Assembly: GCF_024519725.1 (NCBI RefSeq)
Contig: NZ_JALJRK010000017.1
Span: forward strand, 1 to 64,000
Direction of reading: 5' to 3'
Length of the DNA stretch: 64,000 bases
From: Microvirga sp. Mcv34
GTDB taxonomy: Bacteria > Pseudomonadota > Alphaproteobacteria > Rhizobiales > Beijerinckiaceae
This document shows, one piece after another, positions 27,506 to 36,233 of this stretch. The translations under genes and the position numbers were made by a program. Under the pieces are notes generated by a model. It did not search any database and was not told where the DNA came from. It saw only the letters and a program-made list of their open reading frames with translations. Within the stretch, counting starts at the first letter, position 1, and each line of letters begins with the position of its first letter.

Positions 27506-28705
27506 ATGCTCAAACCCGACACGCTGGCCCTCACCATCGTCCTGGCGCTCCTGACCGCGCTCGGGCCACTCTCGACGGACATGTACCTGCCCTCGCTCCC
27601 GGCGATCGCCGCAGGGCTCCAGGCCAGCACGGGACAGACGCAGCTGACCCTGTCGGCCTTCCTTCTCGGCTTCGCCGCCGGGCAGTTCTTCTACGGGCCG
27701 ATCTCCGACCGGATCGGGCGCAAGCCCGTGCTGCTCTTCGGGCTCGGGCTCTTCACCGTGGCCAGCCTGATCTGCGCGCTGTCGCCCAATATCGAGACGC
27801 TGATCGGCGCCCGCTTCCTGCAGGCGCTCGGCGCCTCGGGCCCCATCGTGCTCGGGCGCGCCATCGTGCGCGATTTCTACGAGGGCCCGCGCGCGGGCCG
27901 CGAATTGTCGCGCATGGGCACGATCATGGGCGTGGTGCCGGCGGCCGCTCCCGTTCTCGGCGGCGTGATCGAGCGCTTCTCCGGCTGGCGCGTGACCTTC
28001 GGGGTCATGATCCTGTTCGGCATCGCGCTCGCCGCCACCATCCTGTGGCGCATGCCGGAGAGCATCCGCAGGAAATCCGACGTGCCGATCTCCTTCCCGG
28101 CGATCCTGCGCGGCTTCCGGCTTCTGCTCGGACATGCCGGCTACCGGACCTATGTGGGCCTGTCCATGCTCACCTATGGCGGGCTCTTCGCCTTCATTTC
28201 CGGTTCGTCCTTCGTGCTGCAGAAGATCTACGGCTTGGACGAGCTGTCCTTCGCCTTCTCCTTCACCTTCGTGGTGGTGGGCTTCATGACCGGCACCATG
28301 CTGGCGCAGCGCTTCGTCGGCCGCTACGGGCTCGACGGCACGATCCGGATCGGCGTGACCTGCCTCGCGCTCGGTGGCGTCACCATGCTGGCCCTGGTGC
28401 TGGCGGGCATCCCTTCGTCCCTCAGCATCAGCGCCCCCATGGCGCTCTACGGCGTCGGCGTCGGCCTCACCATGCCGCAATCCATGGCCTCGGCCCTGAT
28501 GCCCTTCCCGGATCGCGCAGGGGCGGCCTCGTCCCTGCTCGGCATCTGCCAGATGACCTTCGCGGCCATCGTGGGGATCCTGTTGGGACGCAACCTCGAT
28601 GCGTCGGCGATCCCTCTGCCCACCACCATCGCGGCGACGGGCCTGCTGGCCCTTGCCCTGTTTCTGGCGACGGGACGGGCGCGGAGCACTCAGCCCAAGG
28701 GCTGA
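27506..28705 (+). CDS. Bcr/CflA-family MFS drug exporter
   Basis: A 399-residue, 12-segment inner-membrane antiporter. MFS motif A appears as GPISDRIGRKPVLL near residue 73. TDMYLPSLPAIAAGL in the first loop is a Bcr/CflA signature, and the motif C-like PAAAPVLGGVIE lies in segment five. It should expel drugs or related compounds in exchange for protons. The start MLKPDTLALT places TM1 at once. The 3' end overlaps the convergent DUF1330 gene by 16 bases. Confidence 0.9.
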   Translation: MLKPDTLALTIVLALLTALGPLSTDMYLPSLPAIAAGLQASTGQTQLTLSAFLLGFAAGQFFYGPISDRIGRKPVLLFGLGLFTVASLICALSPNIETLIGARFLQALGASGPIVLGRAIVRDFYEGPRAGRELSRMGTIMGVVPAAAPVLGGVIERFSGWRVTFGVMILFGIALAATILWRMPESIRRKSDVPISFPAILRGFRLLLGHAGYRTYVGLSMLTYGGLFAFISGSSFVLQKIYGLDELSFAFSFTFVVVGFMTGTMLAQRFVGRYGLDGTIRIGVTCLALGGVTMLALVLAGIPSSLSISAPMALYGVGVGLTMPQSMASALMPFPDRAGAASSLLGICQMTFAAIVGILLGRNLDASAIPLPTTIAATGLLALALFLATGRARSTQPKG

Positions 28706-29040
28706 TCCGCCAGGGGGAGCTTGGCGATCACATCGGCGGCTCGATGGTCGGCCGAAACTCCGTCGATGAAGAAGACGTCTCCGCGCGAGTTCTCGGTCCG
28801 CAGCGGCAGGATCCTCCGGTAGGCGGGAGAGTCGTACCAGGCGCGGGCCCTGTCCTGGTCCGGGAACGCGATCACGATCAGGTCCCCCGACCAGGATCCT
28901 TCCACCACCGTGGCCGGCCCGCCGTGAATGATGAAGCGTCCCTCGAACGGCGCGAGGGTTTCATCGATGCGGCGCAGGTATTCGACGATGTCGGGACCGA
29001 CATCGACTTCGTGCAGATGGCCGATGGCATAGGCTGTCAT
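28690..29040 (-). CDS. DUF1330 family protein
   Basis: A 116-residue small alpha/beta ferredoxin-like protein: AYAIGHLHEVD, FIIHGGPATVVEG and LIVIAFPDQDRARAWYDSP form the typical DUF1330 pattern. Cytoplasmic; catalytic role unknown. GGAGCC precedes the ATG on the minus strand at a good distance. Confidence 0.8.
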   Translation of the reverse strand: MTAYAIGHLHEVDVGPDIVEYLRRIDETLAPFEGRFIIHGGPATVVEGSWSGDLIVIAFPDQDRARAWYDSPAYRRILPLRTENSRGDVFFIDGVSADHRAADVIAKLPLADQPLG

Positions 29041-29195
29041 GGCAGGCTCCTTCCTGAGTGGCGAAGCGAGCATGCCGAGGGGAGAGAGCGCTGGCGATTA
29101 CGTGGCAGGTAATGAGGCAGAAGATTTCGAACGGGCCCTCGTCAGTCCGGGGGACGCCTCGGACTGACGATGCGGCGAACGAAGGAGCCCCTGCC

Positions 29196-31328
29196 TCACA
29201 ACCCGAACAGCTTCTCGAAGAAATTCTTTTCGCGGCTGGCGCGGCGCTGCGGCGTGGGCTGGGGGGCGATCCAGGCATTCTCGCCGGCGCCTGCCGTGGC
29301 ATAGCGCGGATCCTGACCGGCGCCGGCCACCGGCACCTCGTTCCGGAAGCGCTCGCTGCCCGGCAGCGGTACGGGCTGCTGGTCCTTGAGCGCGACCTTC
29401 ATGAAGTTGTGCCAGACCTCGCTGGGAAGATTGCCGCCGCTGACCCGTTTGGTGAGCGTGCCGTCGTCGTTGCCGAGCCAGACGCCGGCTACCAGGCTGC
29501 CGGTGAAGCCCACGAACCAGGCATCCTTGTAATCGTCGGTCGTCCCGGTCTTGCCGGCCATGATCCAGCCGGGAACCTGCGCGGACCGCGCCGTGCCGAC
29601 CACGAAGGTGTTGTGCATCATGTCGTTCATCATGGCGACCGCGTTCGGATCGATGACGCGACCGAGCCCGCCCGATGTCGGCCGCTTGTAGATCAGCTTG
29701 CCGTCCGTGGTCTTCACCTGGGCAATCACGTAAGGCACGACGCCCATGCCGCCATTGGCGAACGACGCATAGGCGCTCACCAGTTCGAGCGGTGTGACCT
29801 CCGAGGTGCCCAGCGCGAGCGAACCGTTGGCCTGGAGCGGCGAAGAGATGCCGAGCCGCTGCGCCGTCTGCGCCACGTTCTTCGGCCCGACCTCCATGTT
29901 GAGCTTGACCGCGATGGTATTGAGGGAGAGCGCCAGCGCATCGCGCATGGCGATCGGCCCGCGATATTTGCGGTCGTAGTTCTTGGGGGCCCAGCCGCCG
30001 AAATTCACGGGTCCGTCCTCGAGGACCATGTCGGGCGTGTAGCCGCGTTCCACAGCGGTAAGATAGACGAAGGGCTTGAAGGATGATCCAGGCTGGCGGC
30101 GGGCGGTCGTGGCCCGGTTGAACTGGCTCGTCTCGTAATTGCGGCCGCCCACCAGCGCCCGCACGGCGCCGTCCGGCTGCAGGGCCACGAAGGCGCCCTG
30201 GCTCACGTTGAACTTCTGGCCCTTGGCGTCGAGCTCTTCCACCAGGACGCGCTCGGCGGCCGCCTGCATCGTAGGCTCGATGGTGGTCGAGACCACGATG
30301 TCGGATTCCACGTTGCCGACGAAATCGTCGAGCACGTCCATCACGTAATCGGCCGCGTAATTGGCCGAGCCTGCGCCTTTCGCGCGCACGGGCTCGGCGG
30401 GCGCGCCCAGCGCCGTCTTGGTCATGCCCGGCGTGATGAAGCCGAGCTCGTTCATGGCGGCGATCACGAGTTCCGCACGGGCCTGCGCGCGCTCGGGATT
30501 GCGGTTGGGCGCAAGGCGCGAGGGCGACTGGACGAGGCCGGCCAGCACGGCTGCTTCCGAGAGCGAGATGCTGCGGGCGGACTTGCCGTAATAGCGCTGG
30601 GAGGCAGCCTCGACGCCGTAGGCGCCGGCGCCGAAATAGACCCGGTTGAGGTAAAGCTCGAGGATCTGGTCCTTCGAGTAGTTGCGCTCGAGCCAGAGCG
30701 CCAGGATCGCCTCCTGGATCTTGCGCGAGGCGGTGCGCTCCTGGGTCAGGAACAGGTTCTTGGCGAGCTGCTGCGTGAGGGTCGAGCCGCCCTGCAGGCC
30801 GCCCTTATGGGCCAGGTTGCGGTAGATCGCGCGGGCGATGCCGACGGGATCGATGCCGAAATGGTCGTAGAAGCGCCGGTCCTCGATCGCCACGAAGGCC
30901 TTGGGAAGGTAAGGCGGCAGCTCCTTGAGCGAGACCGTGCGTCCGCCGGTCTCGCCGCGGTTGGCCAGGAGCGAACCGTCGCTCGCCATGATGGCGATGT
31001 TCGGCGGGCGCTTCGGCACGGTGAGCTGGTCAATAGGCGGCAGCTGCGAAGCGTAATAGGCCACGACGCCGCCGATGCCGATGACGCCCCAGAGGCAGAG
31101 CACCAGACCGGCATAGACGAGCTTGCTGAAAAGGGAACGGCCGCCCTTGCGCTTGGATTTCTTGAGCTTGGCCGGACGTCCCGGTCCGCCCCCGCCGTTT
31201 GAAGAAGCCCGCCTGCGCGCCATAGTCCCCCCTGCCCGGTCCTCGGGCGAGAGGCGAAAGTCCAACTCCCCCGCTTCCCCAGCGGTCGCATCGAAGACCG
31301 GCTCGCGCCGGTCGCGTCCGTTCGCCAC
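29196..31328 (-). CDS. Penicillin-binding protein 1A (bifunctional peptidoglycan synthase)
   Basis: A 710-residue class A PBP. A basic N-terminus and one TM (about 70-92) precede a GT51 glycosyltransferase domain with EDRRFYDHFG (catalytic Glu) and GGSTLTQQLAKNLFL. The transpeptidase domain has SxxK in GSSFKPF, SLN in LALSLNTIA and KTGTTDDYKDAWF. It polymerises and cross-links peptidoglycan in the periplasm. An internal start at MARRRASSNGG (about 31223) would give a 675-residue form and cannot be excluded. Confidence 0.93.
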   Translation of the reverse strand: MANGRDRREPVFDATAGEAGELDFRLSPEDRAGGTMARRRASSNGGGGPGRPAKLKKSKRKGGRSLFSKLVYAGLVLCLWGVIGIGGVVAYYASQLPPIDQLTVPKRPPNIAIMASDGSLLANRGETGGRTVSLKELPPYLPKAFVAIEDRRFYDHFGIDPVGIARAIYRNLAHKGGLQGGSTLTQQLAKNLFLTQERTASRKIQEAILALWLERNYSKDQILELYLNRVYFGAGAYGVEAASQRYYGKSARSISLSEAAVLAGLVQSPSRLAPNRNPERAQARAELVIAAMNELGFITPGMTKTALGAPAEPVRAKGAGSANYAADYVMDVLDDFVGNVESDIVVSTTIEPTMQAAAERVLVEELDAKGQKFNVSQGAFVALQPDGAVRALVGGRNYETSQFNRATTARRQPGSSFKPFVYLTAVERGYTPDMVLEDGPVNFGGWAPKNYDRKYRGPIAMRDALALSLNTIAVKLNMEVGPKNVAQTAQRLGISSPLQANGSLALGTSEVTPLELVSAYASFANGGMGVVPYVIAQVKTTDGKLIYKRPTSGGLGRVIDPNAVAMMNDMMHNTFVVGTARSAQVPGWIMAGKTGTTDDYKDAWFVGFTGSLVAGVWLGNDDGTLTKRVSGGNLPSEVWHNFMKVALKDQQPVPLPGSERFRNEVPVAGAGQDPRYATAGAGENAWIAPQPTPQRRASREKNFFEKLFGL

Positions 31329-31467
31329 CTCTTAAACCCCGCATCGATCTGGCCGGTATATTGTCCGGCCTTTCATGCTGTGGAGCACCCTAAATGTGGC
31401 GGTTTAAGGGGCGGTTAACGAGGATTAACGTCTTAGCCGCAGGAACTTCGGGCTGGGTTCAGGCTCA

Positions 31468-32910
31468 TTATTCCGCAGCGAGCGGCAGTTCTCCCGTCTC
31501 CAGGTCGGCCTTCGCGAGATCGTGAACGCGGCGCAGGTCGTTCAGGAACGCCTCGTAGGCTTCCCGCTTGGTCGCCTCGTCGGGCAGGCGCAGCAGGTAG
31601 GATGGGTGCACGGTGACGTAGCCCTCGTAGGACCCGAATCGGGCACGGCCGCGCGAGCGGGTGATCGGCGTCGCCTTGCCGGTGAGCGCTAGGAGCGCCG
31701 TCGCCCCGAGCGCCACGACAAGCTTGGGCTTTACCAGGTCGAGCTCCTTCATGAGCCAGGGCCGGTAATGCTTCACCTCGCCGGCCGTGGGCTTGGCATG
31801 GATGCGCCGGTGTCCGCGCTGCTCGAACTTGAAATGCTTCACCGCATTGGTGAGATAGGCCTGCTCGCGATCGATGCCGGCCTCCTTCATGGCCTTGGTC
31901 AGGAGCTTGCCGGCGGGGCCCACGAAGGGACGGCCCTGCAGGTCCTCCTGGTCGCCGGGCTGCTCACCGACGAAGACGATCTCCGCATGGGCAGGGCCCT
32001 CGCCGAACACCGCCTGGGTGGCACCGGGCACGAGAGGCCCGGCCTTGGCGATGATGGCGTTGAGTTCCTCCAGGGTTTTCGGCTCCTGGTCCCACATGGC
32101 CTCGAGAGCGCGCTCAGGGGTGCGTTTGGCGGGCATGGTCGCCTCCTGTTCGATCATCCGTTCAACGCGCCGGGAGGCGGTTTGGATCAGGCCGGGAATC
32201 GCCGCGGTCTCGGGCATGTTGCGCCAGTACTTCTTCGGCATCTCGGCCCGCATGGCGCTGGGGTTCACCCGGGCCGGATTGAACACGCTCTCGTAATAGC
32301 CGCGCCAGCCCTCCTCGAAGCTGTCCTCGGACGGAGCGTCCTCGCGCTGCGCGGGCGGCCCGAAGGTCAGGGTCCGGCGGTCCCAGCGCACCGAACCGAT
32401 GGGCGTAAGGATCGTCCAGTCCATGGCGCGGAAGCGGTCGACGAAGAACGGAGCCGCCGCCTCCAGGATGAAGTGCTCCGGCTCGAACCAGGCGGCGAAG
32501 CGCTCGAGGTCTTCGCCCGGCATCCGCCGAAAGCGCACGAAGGCGTGCATCTTGTGCAGGTCGCGCCGCACGGACCGCGCCATCAGGTCGATGCGGTGGA
32601 CGAGCGGGTCACTCGCGACATCGAGCAGCTCGCGCTCACCGTTCAGCACCCGCCAGACGAGCTGGTAGAGCAGCGCGTAGCGCTCCGGATCCCTGTGGCA
32701 GACCACATGCTCGATGAGGCGCGCGACGCCCTTCGGAATCGCCACCGGAGGCGCCTCTCCCATGGCTTCCTCGCCGAACAGGTTCGGGGCCTCGTCGATG
32801 GCGAAGACCACATGCTGCGGCGCCAGCTCCTCGGCGATCAGCCGCCGCACCGCCTGGCGGAAGGTGTGGAGATCCGCGCCGGTTCCGAGGGTGATGCGGT
32901 GCAGGCTCAT
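31468..32910 (-). CDS. udgX: Fused DNA-metabolism domain plus UdgX-type uracil-DNA-binding protein
   Basis: A 480-residue two-domain protein. Residues 1 to about 270 match the TIGR03915 'probable DNA metabolism protein' type. Residues about 290-480 are a family-4-like UDG fold of the UdgX kind: GEQPGDQED (iron-sulfur/active-site loop), RRIH with His371, and HPSYLLRLP. In mycobacterial UdgX the His of the KRRIH loop bonds covalently to the uracil-derived abasic site. The loop here reads GHRRIH, so that chemistry is probably kept. It follows the radical SAM gene by 77 bases on the same strand. MSLHRITLG was taken as start because sequence upstream belongs to the neighbour. Confidence 0.88.
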   Translation of the reverse strand: MSLHRITLGTGADLHTFRQAVRRLIAEELAPQHVVFAIDEAPNLFGEEAMGEAPPVAIPKGVARLIEHVVCHRDPERYALLYQLVWRVLNGERELLDVASDPLVHRIDLMARSVRRDLHKMHAFVRFRRMPGEDLERFAAWFEPEHFILEAAAPFFVDRFRAMDWTILTPIGSVRWDRRTLTFGPPAQREDAPSEDSFEEGWRGYYESVFNPARVNPSAMRAEMPKKYWRNMPETAAIPGLIQTASRRVERMIEQEATMPAKRTPERALEAMWDQEPKTLEELNAIIAKAGPLVPGATQAVFGEGPAHAEIVFVGEQPGDQEDLQGRPFVGPAGKLLTKAMKEAGIDREQAYLTNAVKHFKFEQRGHRRIHAKPTAGEVKHYRPWLMKELDLVKPKLVVALGATALLALTGKATPITRSRGRARFGSYEGYVTVHPSYLLRLPDEATKREAYEAFLNDLRRVHDLAKADLETGELPLAAE

Positions 32911-32987
32911 GGGTTTGCTCTCGTCATCCTGACTGGGCTTTGTTCCCTCCCCCTTGCTGGGAGGGAAGAGACACAATCGGTTCGCGC

Positions 32988-34202
32988 TCATCCGAACAGG
33001 CTCAACTGTTCGGGCTTCTCGACCAACCTCTCGCGCAGGCCGAGGGAATCGAGCCTCGCTTTCGGGTGGTGATCGGCCGTGATGAGGAAGGGCTTGGCGC
33101 GCTTCAGCCCCGAGGTGAGGCGGGCGACGTCCTCCAGGCGCAGCGTCGTGTGCTTTCGCGCCACCACGATCTTGTCCACCGCCCGCGCCCCGAGGCCCGG
33201 GACGCGCAGCAGCATCTCGCGCTCGGCCCGGTTCACGTCGACGGGAAAGCGGTGGCGGTTCTTGAGCGCCCAGGCGAGCTTCGGATCGACGTCGAGGTCG
33301 AGCATGCCCTTGTCGGTCCCGGCGGCGATCTCGTCCACGTCGAAGCCGTAATAGCGCAGCAGCCAGTCGGCCTGGTACAGCCTGCTCTCGCGCATCAGCG
33401 GCGGCGATTTCAGCGGCAGGATGGCGCTCGAATCCGGGATCGGGCTGAAGGCGGAATAATAGACGCGCTTCATGGCGTAATGGCCGTAGAGCTTGGCGGA
33501 GGTGCGCAGCACGTCCGCATCCGTGGTGTCGTCCGCGCCGACGATCATCTGCGTGGTCTGACCGGCGGGCGAGAAATGGCGGCGCTCCTCGCGGGCCTCC
33601 TCGATGCGCTCGAACATCTGCGCCATGGCGGTCTCGATGGAGGCTCCGTCCTTCTCCGGCGCCAACCGCTCCAGGCTTTTTTCCGTGGGCAGTTCGAGAT
33701 TGATCGACAGCCTGTCGGCCCACAGCCCCGCCTCCTCGATGAGCCAGGGGCTCGCCTCGGGGATGGTCTTCAGGTGGATGTAGCCGCGAAAGCCGTGGTC
33801 GCGGCGCAGCTTCTTGGCCACCAGCAGCATCTGCTCCATGGTGTAGTCCGGCGAGCGGATGATGCCCGAGGAGAGGAACAGTCCCTCGATGTAGTTGCGC
33901 TTGTAGAACTCGACCGTGAGCGTCACCACCTCGTCGACCGAGAACTTCGCCCGCTTCACGTTGGACGAGCGCCGGTTCACGCAATAGGCGCAGTCGAACA
34001 GGCAGTAATTGGTAAGCAGGATTTTCAGCAGCGAGACGCAGCGCCCGTCCGGCGTGTAGGCGTGGCAGATGCCGTTGCCGTCCGTCGAGCCCAGGCCTCC
34101 CACATCGGCCTTGCGCTTGGGCGCACCGGAGGATGAGCAGGAGGCATCGTATTTGGCCGCGTCCGCCAGGATGCGCAGCTTCTTGGCAAGCTTCTCGTCC
34201 AT
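32988..34202 (-). CDS. Radical SAM protein of the UDG-linked DNA modification/repair family
   Basis: A 404-residue enzyme. Radical SAM cluster motif CLFDCAYC (Cys67, Cys71, Cys74) follows ILLTNY. Three more cysteines (22, 46, 55), in YDASCSSSG and GICHAYTPDGRC, precede it and look conserved for the family. A helix-hairpin-helix-like segment, LLRVPGLGARAVDKIVVARK, lies near the C-terminus and suggests DNA binding. It matches the TIGR03916 'putative DNA modification/repair radical SAM' type, whose genes occur beside UdgX fusions. The reaction is unknown. A LexA-type box lies 17 bases before the start. Confidence 0.88.
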   Translation of the reverse strand: MDEKLAKKLRILADAAKYDASCSSSGAPKRKADVGGLGSTDGNGICHAYTPDGRCVSLLKILLTNYCLFDCAYCVNRRSSNVKRAKFSVDEVVTLTVEFYKRNYIEGLFLSSGIIRSPDYTMEQMLLVAKKLRRDHGFRGYIHLKTIPEASPWLIEEAGLWADRLSINLELPTEKSLERLAPEKDGASIETAMAQMFERIEEAREERRHFSPAGQTTQMIVGADDTTDADVLRTSAKLYGHYAMKRVYYSAFSPIPDSSAILPLKSPPLMRESRLYQADWLLRYYGFDVDEIAAGTDKGMLDLDVDPKLAWALKNRHRFPVDVNRAEREMLLRVPGLGARAVDKIVVARKHTTLRLEDVARLTSGLKRAKPFLITADHHPKARLDSLGLRERLVEKPEQLSLFG

Positions 34203-34219
34203 GGGTCTTTCGCAGGATT

Positions 34220-34234
34220 GTTCGTGTTTTGTTC
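34220..34234 (-). promoter_or_regulatory. Putative LexA operator of the radical SAM-udgX operon
   Basis: GTTCGTGTTTTGTTC on the plus strand reads GAAC-N7-GAAC towards the gene. It matches the direct-repeat LexA box of Alphaproteobacteria. TATGCT (a possible -10) overlaps its upstream edge, so bound LexA would block transcription. The box is 17 bases from the radical SAM start codon. Confidence 0.6.
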
Positions 34235-34468
34235 TAGCATAAAGATCGGCCCTTGGCGAGGGCCGCAGCAGGGGCGGGAGGTCGCATCCGATCCCGCTGT
34301 CGGAGGACACGGCAGGACGACCATGCGGGCGACGGCGATTCCCGGCGAGCCCGTATCCGAAAGGGCCGGGGAAACGGGTCGTTCCGGTCTAACTGTGCTC
34401 TAATTCTCTCCTCTGATGATGCCGGGTGAAGGATTTCGGGGACAACCCGGCCGTCAAAGGAGGATACG

Positions 34469-34843
34469 ATGCGCTTATCTCATCTCGGGGCCGTGCTCGC
34501 TCTCGGCTCCCTGCTCGTCTCGCCGGCCCTCGCGCAGACTGCCGCTCCGGGCACCGCCTCGCCCGGCACGGCCGCGAAGCCGCCGATGACCGGCACGGCT
34601 CCGGCGACGGGCGCCACCAAGCCGATGCCCAGCACCACATCGTCCACGAGCGCGCTCATCGACATCAACACCGCCTCCAAGGACCAGCTCGACAAGCTGC
34701 CCCAGATCGGATCGGCCCGGGCGGATGCGATCATCAAGGGACGCCCTTACCGGGCCAAGAACGAGCTCGTCGACAAGAAGATCATTCCGCAGAACGCCTA
34801 TGACGCGATCAAGGACCGGATCATCGCCCATCAGAAATCGTGA
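34469..34843 (+). CDS. Exported helix-hairpin-helix (ComEA-like) protein
   Basis: A 124-residue protein with a signal peptide ([20 protein letters not shown], cleavage near ALAQ), a low-complexity Ala/Pro/Thr linker (about 24-62), and one ComEA-like HhH domain: [18 protein letters not shown] followed by [12 protein letters not shown]. The fold binds DNA nonspecifically, so a periplasmic DNA-binding role is plausible but unproven. GGAGG precedes the start. Confidence 0.83.
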   Translation: MRLSHLGAVLALGSLLVSPALAQTAAPGTASPGTAAKPPMTGTAPATGATKPMPSTTSSTSALIDINTASKDQLDKLPQIGSARADAIIKGRPYRAKNELVDKKIIPQNAYDAIKDRIIAHQKS

Positions 34844-34854
34844 ACGCCAACAAA

Positions 34855-34877
34855 AAAGGGGCCCGACGGGCCCCTTT
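34855..34877. terminator. Bidirectional intrinsic terminator
   Basis: AAAGGGGCCC (34855-34864) pairs with GGGCCCCTTT (34868-34877) over a 3-base loop. It is flanked by A6 on one side and TTTCTCTT on the other, between the convergent HhH and PRC-barrel genes. Confidence 0.85.
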
Positions 34878-34898
34878 CTCTTATCCGCTGGGAACGGG

Positions 34899-35480
34899 TT
34901 AGCGATTGTACTTGAACTCCGGAGCAGCCTTCAGCTGATCCTTGGTCATGTTCAGCATGGCATGATCGGGAGCGGACCGGTTCATGTTGCTGTCGGCGGA
35001 TGTCGTCGTCGTTGTCGTCGTCGTGGTTGAGCCAGCGGTCGAACCCGTCGTGGCCGGGGCATTGGTTGCCGTGCCGGTCGTGGTGTTCGCGGCAGTTGCG
35101 TTCGAGCGCGGCTCGTTCACGAACTTGATCTGGTCGAAAGGAACGGCGACGTCATGCTCGCCCATGCCGAGGAAGCCGCCGACGCCGATCACAACGGCCT
35201 CGATCTTGCCGCTCTGATCCACGAGCAGCTCGCTGATGTCGCCGATCTTCTCGTTGTTGTTATTGTAGACGTTCAGGCCTTCGATCTTCGATGCACGCCA
35301 TTGGCCAGCCTTCTCCTGGGTCATCCAGTTGCCGCTGGACATGGCACCGCCCGACGTGGTGGTCGACGAAGCGGCGTTCGGGCTGGTGGTCGACGAACCA
35401 GCGGGCTGATTCTGGGCGAGCGCCGGGGCCGACAGAAGAGCCGTTCCGAGAAGCGCCATCATGAGATGCTTTGAAGCCAT
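34899..35480 (-). CDS. Exported PRC-barrel domain protein
   Basis: A 193-residue protein with a signal peptide (cleavage near ALAQ), a Ser/Thr-rich linker, a PRC-barrel core (WRASKIEGLNVYNNNNEKIG, ISELLVDQSGKIEAVVIGVG) and a Thr-rich stretch with a run of nine Thr. PRC-barrel proteins of this type are common stress-linked periplasmic proteins in this order; the ligand is unknown. A strong AGGAGG lies before the ATG. Confidence 0.83.
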   Translation of the reverse strand: MASKHLMMALLGTALLSAPALAQNQPAGSSTTSPNAASSTTTSGGAMSSGNWMTQEKAGQWRASKIEGLNVYNNNNEKIGDISELLVDQSGKIEAVVIGVGGFLGMGEHDVAVPFDQIKFVNEPRSNATAANTTTGTATNAPATTGSTAGSTTTTTTTTTSADSNMNRSAPDHAMLNMTKDQLKAAPEFKYNR

Positions 35481-35684
35481 GTATTCCTCCTGATTATCCG
35501 TGACGCACTGTCACTTCATGTTCTCTCAACGGCGGAGGTCGAGATTGGTTCTGTCAAGAAGTTGGGCAGTGCCTCATGTTTTGCCCAAGCCCTGTGCAGA
35601 GGCACGGCAAGGAACCGCTTGCTCCTTCGGAGAATGCTCCTAAACTCGGCCAAGCTTTTTCGCCGCGCATTCGAAACGGACCGC

Positions 35685-36230
35685 ATGATCCGCACCTTCC
35701 TCGACGGCCTCTATCGCTTCGCCGGCTACCTCGCGGGCGTTTTCCTTCTCGTCATCTTCCTGCTGATGATGTGCCTCTCCCTGGGGCGCGGGTTCGGGCT
35801 CAACATTCCGGCCGGGGACGATTTCGCCGCTTGGTCCATGGCTGCGATGGCCTTCCTGGGGCTTGCCTATACCTTCAGGTCCGGGGAGCTGATCCGCATC
35901 GGGCTCATCCTCGACCGTCTGCCCGCCGCCTCCAGGCGCGCCGTCGAGATCCTCTGCCTCCTCGTCGGGTCCGGGATCATCGCGTTCTTCGCCTGGCACG
36001 CCCTGCAGATGACCTATGACAGCTGGCGCTTCAACGACATGTCCCAGGGGGTCGTGGCCGTGCCGCTCTGGTTCCCGCAGCTCGGCTACTCGCTGGGTCT
36101 GACGATTCTCGCGATCGCCTTCCTGGACGAGCTGATCCATGCCCTGAGCGGAGGGGCGCCGCGCTACGAGAAGCCGCCGGCCGCCACGCCCGAGGAGATC
36201 GTCGATCGCGCGGCCGAGAGTGGGCTCTAG
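35685..36230 (+). CDS. dctQ: TRAP transporter small permease (DctQ-type)
   Basis: A 181-residue membrane protein with four hydrophobic segments (about 11-33, 46-64, 85-105, 127-148), as expected for the TRAP small subunit. It partners the large permease three bases downstream. The start MIRTFLDGLYRF puts the first segment at the usual place. Confidence 0.85.
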   Translation: MIRTFLDGLYRFAGYLAGVFLLVIFLLMMCLSLGRGFGLNIPAGDDFAAWSMAAMAFLGLAYTFRSGELIRIGLILDRLPAASRRAVEILCLLVGSGIIAFFAWHALQMTYDSWRFNDMSQGVVAVPLWFPQLGYSLGLTILAIAFLDELIHALSGGAPRYEKPPAATPEEIVDRAAESGL

Positions 36231-36233
36231 GCC

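Noticed and set aside
32911..33984. N-terminal extension of the UdgX fusion by about 358 codons
   Set aside because: That stretch overlaps the radical SAM gene in another frame and has no domain. The ATG at 32910 gives the expected N-terminus.
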